The position numbers and the translations under genes were made by a program. Of a stretch of DNA of 47,774 nt, positions 1 through 8,762 are shown piece after piece. This DNA comes from Chloroflexota bacterium. GTDB lineage: Bacteria; Chloroflexota; Limnocylindria; P2-11E. Location: positions 1 to 47,774 of the forward strand of contig VBEY01000059.1 in NCBI GenBank assembly GCA_005889295.1, in the 5' to 3' direction. The notes under the pieces are model-generated. The model searched no databases, was not told the DNA's origin, and saw only the letters and a list, made by a program, of their open reading frames with translations. Within the stretch, counting starts at the first letter, position 1, and each line of letters begins with the position of its first letter.

Positions 1-759
1 GACCTCGGGATCGCCGGGTCGACAGTCGGCGGCCTCGAGACCTGGCACCTGACCGGATCAGCGCTCACTGTCGAGCTCTGGGCAAACCCGAGTCAGCTCT
101 CGCCCGAGGCTTGGTTCGCGGCGAACCTTGGCGGCAGCATCGTGACGAAGACCACCGAATCCTCATCTGCAACGATCGCCGGGAAGGCGGCGCTCGTCCT
201 TCGTCAATCGGTGGGACCCCAGCCGCCGGACAATCGCTTCGACCCGCAGAAGACATGGGTCGTTCCAGCTGAACGCCCCGACCGGATGCTCATCATCACG
301 GCGCACCTCGGGGACAGTGCCTTCGCGGCAGAGATGGACGCCGCTGTCGCGTCGCTCGCCCTCTTCGCTCCCCAATCCGCGGTCACGAACGTGGACATAA
401 CGCGAGAGGATGTGCTCGGCCGCTGGAAGACCATGAGTCCGGCGCCGGGTCGCGTCGAGGCCAAGCTCGTGACCTGGGCGGAGGCCGGAACCCTCGAAAA
501 CTCTTCGAGGTGGAATCGCCTCGATCGGGACCCCGACAGCCTCGTGTGGATCGTGGCGGTGAGCGCGGTCGGCGCCGAACCCGGCTTCTCTCTACCGTCC
601 CGCGGCGGCCGCGGGCCGATAGCGCAGGACCCGCCTCGGTGGCAGATGTATGCAACTCCCGCGAGCTCGAACGACGACGGTGCCGGGCTCTGGGGCCAGA
701 TCGGCTCGAAGGGCGACTGGCCCGCGGGGTTCGACACGCTCAAAGACAGGTGCTGTTAG
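1..759 (+). CDS. Hypothetical protein, 5'-truncated by the window edge
   Basis: The reading frame is open from base 1, so at least 252 residues are visible and the true start lies upstream. The ATG at 142 is internal, because the residues before it (a ..VELWANPSQLSPEAWF.. stretch) read as normal protein. I do not recognise a catalytic motif. The stretch has the look of the small extracellular beta-rich domains attached to lipoproteins in this kind of genome: a short W-rich strand, a GKAALVLRQ strand, and a C-terminal SLVWIVAVSAVG strand. Function unknown. It converges on surE, with 15 bases between the stop codons. Confidence 0.6.
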   Translation, partial: DLGIAGSTVGGLETWHLTGSALTVELWANPSQLSPEAWFAANLGGSIVTKTTESSSATIAGKAALVLRQSVGPQPPDNRFDPQKTWVVPAERPDRMLIITAHLGDSAFAAEMDAAVASLALFAPQSAVTNVDITREDVLGRWKTMSPAPGRVEAKLVTWAEAGTLENSSRWNRLDRDPDSLVWIVAVSAVGAEPGFSLPSRGGRGPIAQDPPRWQMYATPASSNDDGAGLWGQIGSKGDWPAGFDTLKDRCC

Positions 760-774
760 CGAGGCCCCAGCAAG

Positions 775-1578
775 CTAGTCCGCGCTCACCTCGACCGGTG
801 CGGTCCAGCCCCAGTCCCACGCGGCGAGCTCTTTGATGAGCTCGTGATTGGTGAGGTCGAGGTAGATCGGCGTCACGCTGATCTTCCCGTCGCGCAGCGC
901 CGCGACGTCGGTGCCAGGCTCAGCATCGCCCGCAACCGCAGGACCGCCCACCCAGTAGTAAGGCTCGCCGTAGGGATCGAGCCGCTCAACGAGCTGGTCG
1001 CGGTAGTTCCGTTTGCCGAGCCGCGTGACCTCGACCCCCGCGATCCGCTCGCGCGGGAGCGGCGGCACATTGATGTTGAGAAGGGCGTCGGACGAGAAGC
1101 CCTTCGCGAGGATGTTCTTCGCGAGCAGCGCGGCGAACGAGGCCGCCGGGCCGAAGTCGATGTTCGCGCCGAACGCGCCGATCGAGATCGCGATCGATGG
1201 CACACCCGAAAGCAGGCCCTCCATGGCGGCGGCGACTGTGCCCGAATACGTGATGTCGTCCCCCATGTTCGATCCGCGGTTTATCCCCGAGACGACGAGG
1301 TCGGGCTTGTTCGGAAGGAAGCCCAGCACCGCGAGGCGCACGCAATCGGTCGGCGACCCGTCGGTCATGAATGCGGGCTGCCCGGTCCGGAGCTGCGTCG
1401 CCTTCACACGCAACGGGCGATAGAGGGTGATGCTGTGGCTCGCGCCGCTCCAGTTGCGCTCGGGAACGATGATGTCGACGTCCCCGATCGTCCAGAGGGC
1501 GTCCGCGAGCGGCCCGAGCGCATCCGATTCGATGCCGTCGTCGTTCGTGATGAGGATGTGCTTCCGATTGGCGGTCAC
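775..1578 (-). CDS. surE: 5'/3'-nucleotidase SurE
   Basis: A 267-residue SurE family nucleoside monophosphate phosphatase, acting in the cytoplasm on 5' and 3' nucleotides. The N-terminal ILITNDDG (residues 9-15) carries the paired metal-binding aspartates. The conserved SGINRGSNMGDDITYSGT block follows near residue 100-120. Length is normal for the family. The GTG at 1578 is chosen because it places the ILITNDDG strand close to the N terminus and overlaps the upstream AI-2E gene stop by four bases (GTGA). A longer frame upstream is only the shadow of that gene. The overlap implies co-transcription and translational coupling with the permease. Confidence 0.93.
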   Translation of the reverse strand: MTANRKHILITNDDGIESDALGPLADALWTIGDVDIIVPERNWSGASHSITLYRPLRVKATQLRTGQPAFMTDGSPTDCVRLAVLGFLPNKPDLVVSGINRGSNMGDDITYSGTVAAAMEGLLSGVPSIAISIGAFGANIDFGPAASFAALLAKNILAKGFSSDALLNINVPPLPRERIAGVEVTRLGKRNYRDQLVERLDPYGEPYYWVGGPAVAGDAEPGTDVAALRDGKISVTPIYLDLTNHELIKELAAWDWGWTAPVEVSAD

Positions 1579-2810
1579 TTGCCTCGCGCGGTGATACGCG
1601 CCTTGCGGGCGAGACGCTGTGCCTCCCTCGCCTCGGCTTCGGCATCGCGCTGATCCGCCGCCGCGGCGGCGGCCGCGGCGTCGGCCTCCTCCATGAGCGT
1701 CGAGGCCTCCGTGCGCGCGCGCCGTCCCTGCGCGACCTGGAAGGCGTAGCGCACGAACGTGTTGATGATGCCCGCGACCGGCATCGCAAGGAACACGCCC
1801 CAGAACCCGGCGATGCGCGACCCGATGAGGAGAGCGAGGAATACGAAGATCGGATGGATCCCGATCGCGTTCGACATGATGCGAGGGCCGAGCACGTTGA
1901 GCACGACCTGCTGCAGCGCGATCGTCAGGGCCAGCACCCATATGAAGACATCAGGCGCCCCGAGGAGCGTGACCGCGAGGACGGGTATCTCGGCGATGAT
2001 CGGGCCGAAGAACGGAATGATCATCGTGAGTCCCGACAGCACCGCCAGCACACCGGCGAACGGGACCCCGAGCAGCACGAGGATCGCGAGAGTTGCCACC
2101 CCGTAGATCAGACCGAGGATGAGCGACCCACGGATGAAACCGCCGAACGAGCGGTCCGCGCTCTGCCGGAGCAGCTCCGCCTCGCTGCGGAGCTCGGGGC
2201 TGAGGGCGGCGAGGAACCGCTGCCAGAGCTGATCGCCGTCGATCAGCATGATGAACGCGATGATGAGGACGAGGGTCGCATTGAAGAGGACGTTCGCCGT
2301 CGCGGAGACGTACCCGAGCGCATCGGCCGCGACCGTTCCCGCGATCTGGGAGAGCTTCGCCGGGACCTGGCCGTACAGGTCGGTCACGCTCACCGGGAGA
2401 CCCGCTCCTTCCAGCCGCCGTTGCAGGGCCACGACCTCTTGCGCGGCGCGATCGCCGTACTCGGGGGCACGGACGATGAGGTCGTTGAGCTGACTCACGA
2501 GTCCCGGCACGACGAGCGCGAGAGTCCCTGCCAGAACGAACGCGATCCCGATGTACACGACGACGACGCTGAGCGCGCGATTGAGGATCGTGCGCTGATC
2601 GATGCGGGTCACAAGGGGCGAGAGCAGGTACGAGACGGCCCAGGCCGCGACGAAGATGATCAGGACGTCGGCGACGCGCGAGAGCGCCTCGGTGAGGTCA
2701 GCGAGGAGCTGAAATGTCGCGAGAATGATGAGAAGTACGACGAGCGTCGTCAGGAGCTGCCGCTCCCGCGTCGAGAGATTCACAGGCGAATGGTACTGAC
2801 GGAATACCAT
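1575..2810 (-). CDS. AI-2E family transporter (YdiK/PerM-type permease)
   Basis: A 411-residue polytopic membrane protein of the AI-2E transporter family (PF01594). Two hydrophobic helices near residues 20-70 are followed by another around 85-110, a soluble amphipathic stretch (about 120-180), and the typical C-terminal run of helices including the [17 protein letters not shown] segment and the later [15 protein letters not shown] segment. Family members export small molecules or Na+/Li+; the substrate cannot be told here. The last 45 residues form an alanine- and arginine-rich charged tail, probably a cytoplasmic coiled coil. A GGAG lies five bases before the ATG. It heads a two-gene operon with surE and diverges from thrC. 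Confidence 0.88.
   Translation of the reverse strand: MVFRQYHSPVNLSTRERQLLTTLVVLLIILATFQLLADLTEALSRVADVLIIFVAAWAVSYLLSPLVTRIDQRTILNRALSVVVVYIGIAFVLAGTLALVVPGLVSQLNDLIVRAPEYGDRAAQEVVALQRRLEGAGLPVSVTDLYGQVPAKLSQIAGTVAADALGYVSATANVLFNATLVLIIAFIMLIDGDQLWQRFLAALSPELRSEAELLRQSADRSFGGFIRGSLILGLIYGVATLAILVLLGVPFAGVLAVLSGLTMIIPFFGPIIAEIPVLAVTLLGAPDVFIWVLALTIALQQVVLNVLGPRIMSNAIGIHPIFVFLALLIGSRIAGFWGVFLAMPVAGIINTFVRYAFQVAQGRRARTEASTLMEEADAAAAAAAADQRDAEAEAREAQRLARKARITARGK
2805..2810 (+). promoter_or_regulatory. Possible -10 box (TACCAT) for a leaderless thrC transcript
   Basis: TACCAT fits the TANNNT form and ends eight bases before the GTG of thrC, with no Shine-Dalgarno sequence between. The same arrangement recurs before several other genes in this window. 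It overlaps the start codon of the divergent AI-2E gene. Confidence 0.4.
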
Positions 2811-2818
2811 GCTTCTCC

Positions 2819-3877
2819 GTGCCAGACGCGCGCTGCCTTATCGATCGCTACGCGTCCTATCTTCCAGTGACCGACCGGACACCCCGGCTAACCCTCGGCG
2901 AGGGAGGCACGCCGCTGGTGCGCGCTCGCTCACTCGAGCGCGAGACAGGCGTTCCCGAGATCTGGCTCAAGGTCGAAGGTCAGAACCCGACCGGTTCATT
3001 CAAGGATCGCGGAATGGTCGTCGCTGTGGCGAAAGCGCTCGAACAGGGCGCGCGCATGGTCCTCTGCGCATCGACCGGCAACACGGCCGCTTCGGCCGCC
3101 GCGTACGCAGCGCGCGCGGGCATGTCGTGCACCGTGATCCTCCCCGCGGGGCAGGTCGCGGCCGGCAAGCTCGCGCAGGCGATCGCCCACGGCGCGCGCG
3201 TGGTCGCGGTGCGCGGCCCCTTCGACGCCGCCCTGGCCGTCGTGCGGACGCTTGCCGAACAGGGCGAGGCGACCCTCGTGAACAGCGTCAACCCGGACCG
3301 CCTTGAGGGCCAAAAGACGGCCGCCTTCGAGCTCTGCGAGACCTTCGGGGACGCACCCGACGCCCTGTTCATCCCCGTGGGAAACGCCGGGAACATCACC
3401 GCCTACTGGAAGGGCTTCGTGGAGGCGGCCCGGACCGGCCTCGCCCACAGAAGGCCTCGGATGTACGGCTACCAGGCCGAGGGTGCGGCGCCGCTTGTCC
3501 GCGGTGCTCCCGTGGCAGAGCCCGAAACGATCGCGACGGCGATCCGCGTCGGCAACCCCGCCTCGTGGAGGGGCGCCGTGGCGGCCCGAGACGAATCGGG
3601 CGGCGCGATCGACGCCGTGACCGACGCCGAGATCCTGGACGCGTACAGCTTCCTCGCCCGCTGCGAGGGGGTCTTCGCCGAGCCAGCCTCCGCGGCGGCG
3701 ATCGCCGGGCTGCGCAAGCGCGCCCGCGCGAACGGCCTCCGCGGCGCGTCGCGCGTCGTCTGCGTCCTTACGGGCAACGGTATGAAGGACCCCGAACGAG
3801 CCCGCTCGCTCGCCGGCGGCGACATCGCCACGGTCGAGGCCACACCGGACGCGGTGCGCGCTGCGTTGAGGTCGTAG
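2819..3877 (+). CDS. thrC: Threonine synthase
   Basis: A 352-residue fold-type II PLP enzyme that converts O-phosphohomoserine to threonine and phosphate, the last step of threonine synthesis. The PLP lysine is K62 in [10 protein letters not shown]. The [14 protein letters not shown] segment (about residues 85-98) binds the substrate and cofactor phosphate, and [10 protein letters not shown] near the C terminus is the usual late motif. It is the short form of the enzyme, lacking the large N-terminal domain of the E. coli type. The immediate downstream gene is homoserine kinase, which makes its substrate. The start is a GTG without an SD. Confidence 0.94.
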   Translation: MPDARCLIDRYASYLPVTDRTPRLTLGEGGTPLVRARSLERETGVPEIWLKVEGQNPTGSFKDRGMVVAVAKALEQGARMVLCASTGNTAASAAAYAARAGMSCTVILPAGQVAAGKLAQAIAHGARVVAVRGPFDAALAVVRTLAEQGEATLVNSVNPDRLEGQKTAAFELCETFGDAPDALFIPVGNAGNITAYWKGFVEAARTGLAHRRPRMYGYQAEGAAPLVRGAPVAEPETIATAIRVGNPASWRGAVAARDESGGAIDAVTDAEILDAYSFLARCEGVFAEPASAAAIAGLRKRARANGLRGASRVVCVLTGNGMKDPERARSLAGGDIATVEATPDAVRAALRS

Positions 3878-3879
3878 CA

Positions 3880-4806
3880 GTGGGGGAGCTTCGGGTGCGG
3901 GTGCCCGCGTCCAGCGCGAACCTTGGCCCCGGCTTCGATTCCTTCGCGATCGCCCTTCCCCTTCTGGCCGAGTTCGACCTTCGCCCGGCCCGGGCCTGGT
4001 CGGTGAGCATCGACGGTGGGGCCAGCGATCAGGACAACGGGATGGAGAACGGAACGCCCACTGGTGAGGACAATCTCTTTGTCGTCTCGGCACGCGCGGC
4101 GGCGGAAGCGGCCGCCGAGACTCTCGGCTCCTACCACGTGGTCCAGCGCTCGGCGATCCCTGTCGGACGGGGGCTCGGATCGAGCGCGGCCGCCATCGTC
4201 GGTGGCGTCGTGGCGGCGAACGCGCTCATGGGCGAGCCACTCGACCGGCGGACACTCCTGCGGGTCGCGAGCGAGGTCGAAGGGCACGCCGACAACGTCG
4301 CCGCCGCGCTCTACGGTGCGTTCACCGTCGCGCTTCCGAGCGACGACGGGCCGGTCGCGACCCGCATCGCGTTCCCGCGCTCGTGGCGCATTTGCCTCTT
4401 CATTCCGCGCGAACCGCTCACGACCGAGAAGGCTCGCGCCGTACTTCCGGCCAACGTCTCGCGAGCCGACGCCGTCTTCAATATCGCCCACGCCGCCGCG
4501 CTCCTCGCCGCGGTCCTTCGGTCCGACGGCGCGCTGCTCTCGATCGCCATGGCGGACCGGCTCCATCAGCCCGCGCGGGCCCAGCTCGTGACCGGCCTCA
4601 ACGACATCATCGCCGCCGCGCGGGGCGCGGGCGCGTTCGGAGCCGCGCTGTCGGGGGCGGGCCCGGCCGTCGTCGCGTTCGCGCCGGCGCGGCTTGCCGC
4701 GCGGGTGGTCGAGGCGATGGAAGAGGCCGCGCATGCCGTCGGGACGAGCGGGCGCGGCCGCGTCGTGCGCGTGCGCGCCGCCGGTGCTCAGGTCCAGCGC
4801 TCGTGA
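3880..4806 (+). CDS. thrB: Homoserine kinase (GHMP family)
   Basis: A 308-residue GHMP kinase that phosphorylates L-homoserine with ATP, feeding thrC directly upstream. The N-terminal VPASSANLGPGFDSF motif (residues 8-22) and the phosphate-binding loop GRGLGSSAA (about 97-104) are intact, and a C-terminal GAALSGAGPAVVAF motif 3 is present. The GTG at 3880 lies two bases after the thrC stop and puts the first motif in its usual position; the frame extends upstream but only overlapping thrC. The pair forms a thrC-thrB operon continuing into the next genes. Confidence 0.94.
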   Translation: MGELRVRVPASSANLGPGFDSFAIALPLLAEFDLRPARAWSVSIDGGASDQDNGMENGTPTGEDNLFVVSARAAAEAAAETLGSYHVVQRSAIPVGRGLGSSAAAIVGGVVAANALMGEPLDRRTLLRVASEVEGHADNVAAALYGAFTVALPSDDGPVATRIAFPRSWRICLFIPREPLTTEKARAVLPANVSRADAVFNIAHAAALLAAVLRSDGALLSIAMADRLHQPARAQLVTGLNDIIAAARGAGAFGAALSGAGPAVVAFAPARLAARVVEAMEEAAHAVGTSGRGRVVRVRAAGAQVQRS

Positions 4807-5303
4807 GGTTCGGAGCGCTGCTGCTCGCGGCCGTTCTGCTCGCCTCGGCATGCATCGACAATCGGGTCGTCGTGACGACGCCGACGCCGACTCCGGTCCG
4901 AACGACAGCCGCGCCGAGCCCGAGCCCGAGTCCCACGCCCAGCCCGACGCCGACGCCCACTCCGGCGCCGACGCCGCTCCTGTCGGCGCGCGGCGGGATC
5001 CTCGTGAAGGAGCCCCTCGCGAACTCGCGCGTTCGCAGCCCCCTCACCGTCAGCGGCGACGCGAGCGTGTTCGAGGCGGCGCTCATCTGGCAGCTGACCG
5101 ACACCGCGGGTCGCGTCCTCGCGAGCGATTTCACCACCGCGACGGCGGGCGCACCGGCCAAGGGAACGTTCACGATCACGGCGTCCTACAAGGACCCGCC
5201 GTCCGAGATCATCGGATTCGCCGAGGTCTTCACGCGCAGCCCGAGGGACGGAACGATCGATGAGATCGTCCGCGTCCCGCTCATCTTCGCCGCAGCGCGC
5301 TGA
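4803..5303 (+). CDS. Lipoprotein with Gmad2 immunoglobulin-like domain
   Basis: A 166-residue exported lipoprotein. The signal peptide ends in the lipobox LLASAC, with C17 as the acylated cysteine. Residues 24-60 are a Pro/Thr/Ser repeat linker made of PTPT and PSPS units. The remainder matches the Gmad2 domain pattern: VKEPLANSRVRSPLTVSG, a VFEAALIWQL strand, and an ending SPRDGTIDEIVRVPLIF. Gmad2 domains occur in spore-germination GerM-like and other surface proteins; its binding role here is unknown. The GTG at 4803 overlaps the thrB stop (GTGA). The gene ends by overlapping the ATG of birA by one base. Confidence 0.85.
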   Translation: MRFGALLLAAVLLASACIDNRVVVTTPTPTPVRTTAAPSPSPSPTPSPTPTPTPAPTPLLSARGGILVKEPLANSRVRSPLTVSGDASVFEAALIWQLTDTAGRVLASDFTTATAGAPAKGTFTITASYKDPPSEIIGFAEVFTRSPRDGTIDEIVRVPLIFAAAR

Positions 5304-6061
5304 TGCGCCTCGCGCTCCTGGCGATCCCGGCGGTGCGGAGCGCGCTATCGCTCGAGATCAACCGAGACATCGAATATCACGCCGCGATCGCCAGCACCCA
5401 GGATCGGGCCCGAGCCCTGGCGGCGTCCGGATCCGGCCCGCGTGTCGTCGTCGCCGATCACCAGACCGCGGGACAAGGCACCCGTGGGCGCCCCTGGCAC
5501 GCCCCGGCCGGCACGAGCCTCCTCGCGTCGTGGCTCTTCCGCCCCGCTCCCGCTGAGCCAGGGCTTTTCGCCCTTCTCGCGGGCGTCGCCGTCTCGCGGG
5601 CGCTTCAGCGGCTGGGCCTTCGAGACGCCTCCCTAAAATGGCCCAACGACGTCGAGGCTGGCCATAAGAAGGTCGCCGGAGCACTCGCCCATGCGACCAC
5701 TGATGGGGAAGGCGGTTCGCTGGTGCTGGGGATCGGCGTGAACGCGCATCAGCAGCTCGAGGACTTCCCTCCGGAGCTGCGCGGGACAGCGACGTCGCTG
5801 GCCCTCGCCGGGCACACCGTCGATCGCCTCGTCCTCTTCGTCGACCTCACGCGCGAGCTCGAACGCGTCGCCGCGCCTTCCGAGCGGCAACCCGCGCTCG
5901 ACGAGTGGCGCCGGCGCTCCACGCTCCTGGGCCGCGAGGTCGAGGTGACCCGTGAGGGCAGACCGGTCGTGCGCGGCGTCGCTCGGGACATCGCCGAGGA
6001 CGGTGCGCTCCTGGTCGAGTCCGAGCGCGTCGTGGTCGGCGACGTGCGAGTCATTGCATGA
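5303..6061 (+). CDS. birA: Biotin-[acetyl-CoA-carboxylase] ligase, single-domain (no DNA-binding domain)
   Basis: A 252-residue class I biotin protein ligase that makes biotinyl-AMP and attaches biotin to the carrier protein AccB. The signature GQGTRGRPWHAPAGTSL lies near residues 52-68, KWPNDV near 112-117, and the C-terminal SH3-like domain with its RGVARDIAEDGALLVE turn is at the end. There is no N-terminal winged helix, so it should not act as the biotin-operon repressor as E. coli BirA does. The position three genes before accDA fits its role in supplying biotinylated carrier for acetyl-CoA carboxylase. It overlaps degV by four bases. Confidence 0.92.
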   Translation: MRLALLAIPAVRSALSLEINRDIEYHAAIASTQDRARALAASGSGPRVVVADHQTAGQGTRGRPWHAPAGTSLLASWLFRPAPAEPGLFALLAGVAVSRALQRLGLRDASLKWPNDVEAGHKKVAGALAHATTDGEGGSLVLGIGVNAHQQLEDFPPELRGTATSLALAGHTVDRLVLFVDLTRELERVAAPSERQPALDEWRRRSTLLGREVEVTREGRPVVRGVARDIAEDGALLVESERVVVGDVRVIA

Positions 6062-6924
6062 GCGAACGCAGTGTCATCGTCATCGACGGCAGCTCGGCGA
6101 TGTCGGACCAGGTGAAGCGCGAGTTCAATTTCCGACTGCTCCCGATCCACGTGCTTTTCGGCGACGAGGACTTCACGCCCGGCGTCAACATGACCCCCGC
6201 GGAGTTCTACGCGAAGCTCGCATCGTCGAAGACCCCGCCGACGACCGCCGCGCCATCGCTCGGCGAGTGCGTGGAGATCTATCAGACCCTCGTCCGCGAG
6301 GGGTTCCGTTCCATCCTGGTGATCACGGTCATCAACGAGGCATCGGTCACTCACACCGTCGCGAAGACCGCGGCGCAGCAGGTGAGCGGCGCAAGTATTG
6401 AGGTCGTCGACTCGCGAACCACCGCCGGCGGCATCACGCTCATCGCGACCGCGTGCGCCCGTATGCTCCGTGACGAACGTGGCTTCGACGCGGCGGTAGC
6501 GCTGGCGCGGCGTCTCGCCGGTCGGGTCCAGATCCTTGCGCTGATCGATACGCTCGAGTACCTCCGCCGTGGAGGCCGGGTGTCCGGAGCCCAGGCCGCC
6601 TTCGGCGCGCTCCTTTCCATCAAGCCGATCGTCGAGGTGAAGGACGGTGATCGCGTCCTCATCGACAAGGTCCGCACTCGTGAGCGTGGCGTCGAGCGGC
6701 TCAAGCAGCTCATCGAGGAGCGCGTCCCACCGGGCTCGCGCATCCACGCCTGCGCGATGCACACCAACCACCCCGAGCGCGCTCACGTCCTTGGCGAATG
6801 GGTCCAGCAGCGGTTTCACTGCGTCGAGTACTGGACTGCCGAGGCGGGCCCCATCATTGGGACGCACACCGGCCCCGGCGTCGCGGGGTTGTGCTGGTAT
6901 CGCGAGGAGGATGCTCGGGCGTGA
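6058..6924 (+). CDS. DegV family fatty-acid-binding protein
   Basis: A 288-residue DegV family protein (PF02645). These cytoplasmic proteins bind long-chain fatty acids and, in Firmicutes, act as FakB subunits presenting the fatty acid to the FakA kinase. The N-terminal IVIDGSSAM strand, the TSQPS-like motif reading TTAAPSLGEC (near 61-70), the DSRTTAGG segment (about 117-124) and the TLEYLRRGGRVSGAQA motif (about 163-178) are all present. No fakA-like gene is in the window. Its location between birA and accD supports a lipid-related role. It overlaps birA upstream and accD downstream by four bases each. Confidence 0.9.
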   Translation: MSERSVIVIDGSSAMSDQVKREFNFRLLPIHVLFGDEDFTPGVNMTPAEFYAKLASSKTPPTTAAPSLGECVEIYQTLVREGFRSILVITVINEASVTHTVAKTAAQQVSGASIEVVDSRTTAGGITLIATACARMLRDERGFDAAVALARRLAGRVQILALIDTLEYLRRGGRVSGAQAAFGALLSIKPIVEVKDGDRVLIDKVRTRERGVERLKQLIEERVPPGSRIHACAMHTNHPERAHVLGEWVQQRFHCVEYWTAEAGPIIGTHTGPGVAGLCWYREEDARA

Positions 6925-7772
6925 GGCTTCGTAACCCGTTCGGTCGAAAGACGAAGGAGTTTCCGTCGCATCTCTGGACGCAGTGTCCGAGCTGCGGCGA
7001 GATGCTGTTCAACAAACAGCTCGACCGCAACCACAACGTGTGCCAGAAGTGCGGCCATCACTTCAAGCTCGGAGCGCTCGCGCGCATCGACCTCCTGGCC
7101 GATGCGAAGTCATTCAGCGAGACGGACGCCGACATGGTGTCGTCCGATCCGCTCGGGTTCGTCGACAGCAAGCCATATCCGGAGCGCATCGCGGCGGCGC
7201 AGGCGAAGAGCGGACACAAGGACGCGGTCCTGACCGGGGACGCGCAGATCTCGGGCATCCCTGTCGTCCTCGCGGTCATGGATTTCGAGTTCATGGGCGG
7301 GTCGATGGGCAGCGTGGTCGGCGAGAAGCTCACCCGGGCGGCCGAGCGCGCGTACTCGGCGCGCAAGCCGCTCGTCATCGTCTCCGCGTCCGGGGGCGCG
7401 CGCATGCAGGAGGGGACGATCGCGCTCATGCAGCTCGCGAAGACCGTCGCTGCGGTCGCACGCCTCGACGACGCGGCTATCCCATTCATTAGCGTGCTCA
7501 CGGACCCGACGACGGGCGGCGTCCTGGCCTCCTTCGCGTCGCTCGGCGACATCATTCTCGCCGAGCCCGGCGCGCTCATCGGCTTCTCCGGTGCTCGTGT
7601 CACCAGCGAGACCATCGGGGAAAAGCTGCCGAAGGGTTTCCAGCGAGCCGAGTTCCTGCTCGAGCACGGCTTCGTCGACCAGGTCGTCCCGCGGTCGCAG
7701 CTCAAGGAGCGCATCGCATTCTTCTTGAACGCGTTCCGCGTCGCGGGTCAAGACCTGCGCTGGAGCCTTTGA
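6921..7772 (+). CDS. accD: Acetyl-CoA carboxylase carboxyltransferase subunit beta
   Basis: A 283-residue beta subunit of the carboxyltransferase that moves the carboxyl group from carboxybiotin to acetyl-CoA. The N-terminal zinc ribbon has the expected four cysteines, C22, C25, C41 and C44. The crotonase-like core carries SASGGARMQEG and the VLTDPTTGGVLASFASLGD segment typical of AccD. The GTG at 6921 overlaps the degV stop (GTGA) and gives the usual short leader before the zinc ribbon. It is followed three bases later by accA, its obligate partner. Confidence 0.95.
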   Translation: MRLRNPFGRKTKEFPSHLWTQCPSCGEMLFNKQLDRNHNVCQKCGHHFKLGALARIDLLADAKSFSETDADMVSSDPLGFVDSKPYPERIAAAQAKSGHKDAVLTGDAQISGIPVVLAVMDFEFMGGSMGSVVGEKLTRAAERAYSARKPLVIVSASGGARMQEGTIALMQLAKTVAAVARLDDAAIPFISVLTDPTTGGVLASFASLGDIILAEPGALIGFSGARVTSETIGEKLPKGFQRAEFLLEHGFVDQVVPRSQLKERIAFFLNAFRVAGQDLRWSL

Positions 7773-7775
7773 GCG

Positions 7776-8762
7776 ATGTCCATGCTCGATCGCATCGTCG
7801 GCTCGCGGCGCGCCGCGGAAGGCAACGGCCATCTCGCGGTCGAAGCGGGACTCATCACCGACGCGACGCAGCTCGCGTCGACCCGACCGACGCCATGGCA
7901 GACGGTGCAGACCGCGCGCAACATCGCGCGCCCGCACGCGCACGACATCATCAGCCGGGTCTTCGATCGCTTTCAGGAGCTGCACGGGGATCGTGCTTTT
8001 CGCGACGACCCGGCCATCATCGGCGGGATCGCCGAGCTCGGTGGGCGCCCCGTCGTCGTCGTCGGGCAGCAGAAGGGCTCGTCGACCGAGGAGAACATCG
8101 AGCGCAACTTCGGCATGCCGTATCCCGAGGGCTATCGCAAAGCGATGCGCCTCTACCGCCTCGCGCAGAAATTCCACGTTCCGCTCATCACGCTGGTGGA
8201 TACCCCGGGCGCCTATCCCGGTCCCGAGGCCGAGGAGCGGGGACAGGCCGAGGCGATCGCCTCGAGCATCCAGCTCATGACCCGCCTCGCCGTCCCGGTG
8301 GTGGTCGTGGTGCTTGGCGAGGGCGGCTCGGGTGGCGCGCTCGCGCTCGGTGTCGGCGACGTCGTGCTCGCGCTCGAAAACGCGACGTACTCGGTGATAT
8401 CACCCGAGGGTTGCGCGGCGATCCTCTGGCGAAGCGCCAGCGAGGCGGAGCGCGCGGCCGTCGCGATGAAGCTCGCCGGACCCGATCTTCTGGACACCGG
8501 CGTCGCCGACGCGCTCATCCGTGAGCCGGCGGGTGGCGCGCACACCGATCACGACGCGACCGCCGCGGCGATCAAGACCGCGCTCATCGCGCAGCTCGAG
8601 CGGCTCTCACGTGTGCCGGTCGCGGACCTGCTCTCGCTGCGCTACGAGCGCTTCCGCTCGTTCGGCATGTTCGTCGAGCCGAGTGGCGGCACCGCGCCCG
8701 CGCCGCCGCGGCCGTGGTGGCGGCGGATCCTACGGAATCCCTTGCCGAAAGACGCGCTATGA
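7776..8762 (+). CDS. accA: Acetyl-CoA carboxylase carboxyltransferase subunit alpha
   Basis: A 328-residue alpha subunit of the carboxyltransferase, forming the alpha2beta2 enzyme with AccD. The core motifs LHGDRAFRDDPAIIGGIA, LVDTPGAYPGPEAEERGQ, LGEGGSGGALALGVGD and the ISPEGCAAILWR segment are all in order. The N terminus has the usual amphipathic region before the ARPHAHDII helix. The last 30 residues are a Pro/Arg-rich extension. The stop overlaps the ATG of the next gene (ATGA), so the carrier-like protein that follows is probably made in coupling with this subunit. Confidence 0.95.
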   Translation: MSMLDRIVGSRRAAEGNGHLAVEAGLITDATQLASTRPTPWQTVQTARNIARPHAHDIISRVFDRFQELHGDRAFRDDPAIIGGIAELGGRPVVVVGQQKGSSTEENIERNFGMPYPEGYRKAMRLYRLAQKFHVPLITLVDTPGAYPGPEAEERGQAEAIASSIQLMTRLAVPVVVVVLGEGGSGGALALGVGDVVLALENATYSVISPEGCAAILWRSASEAERAAVAMKLAGPDLLDTGVADALIREPAGGAHTDHDATAAAIKTALIAQLERLSRVPVADLLSLRYERFRSFGMFVEPSGGTAPAPPRPWWRRILRNPLPKDAL

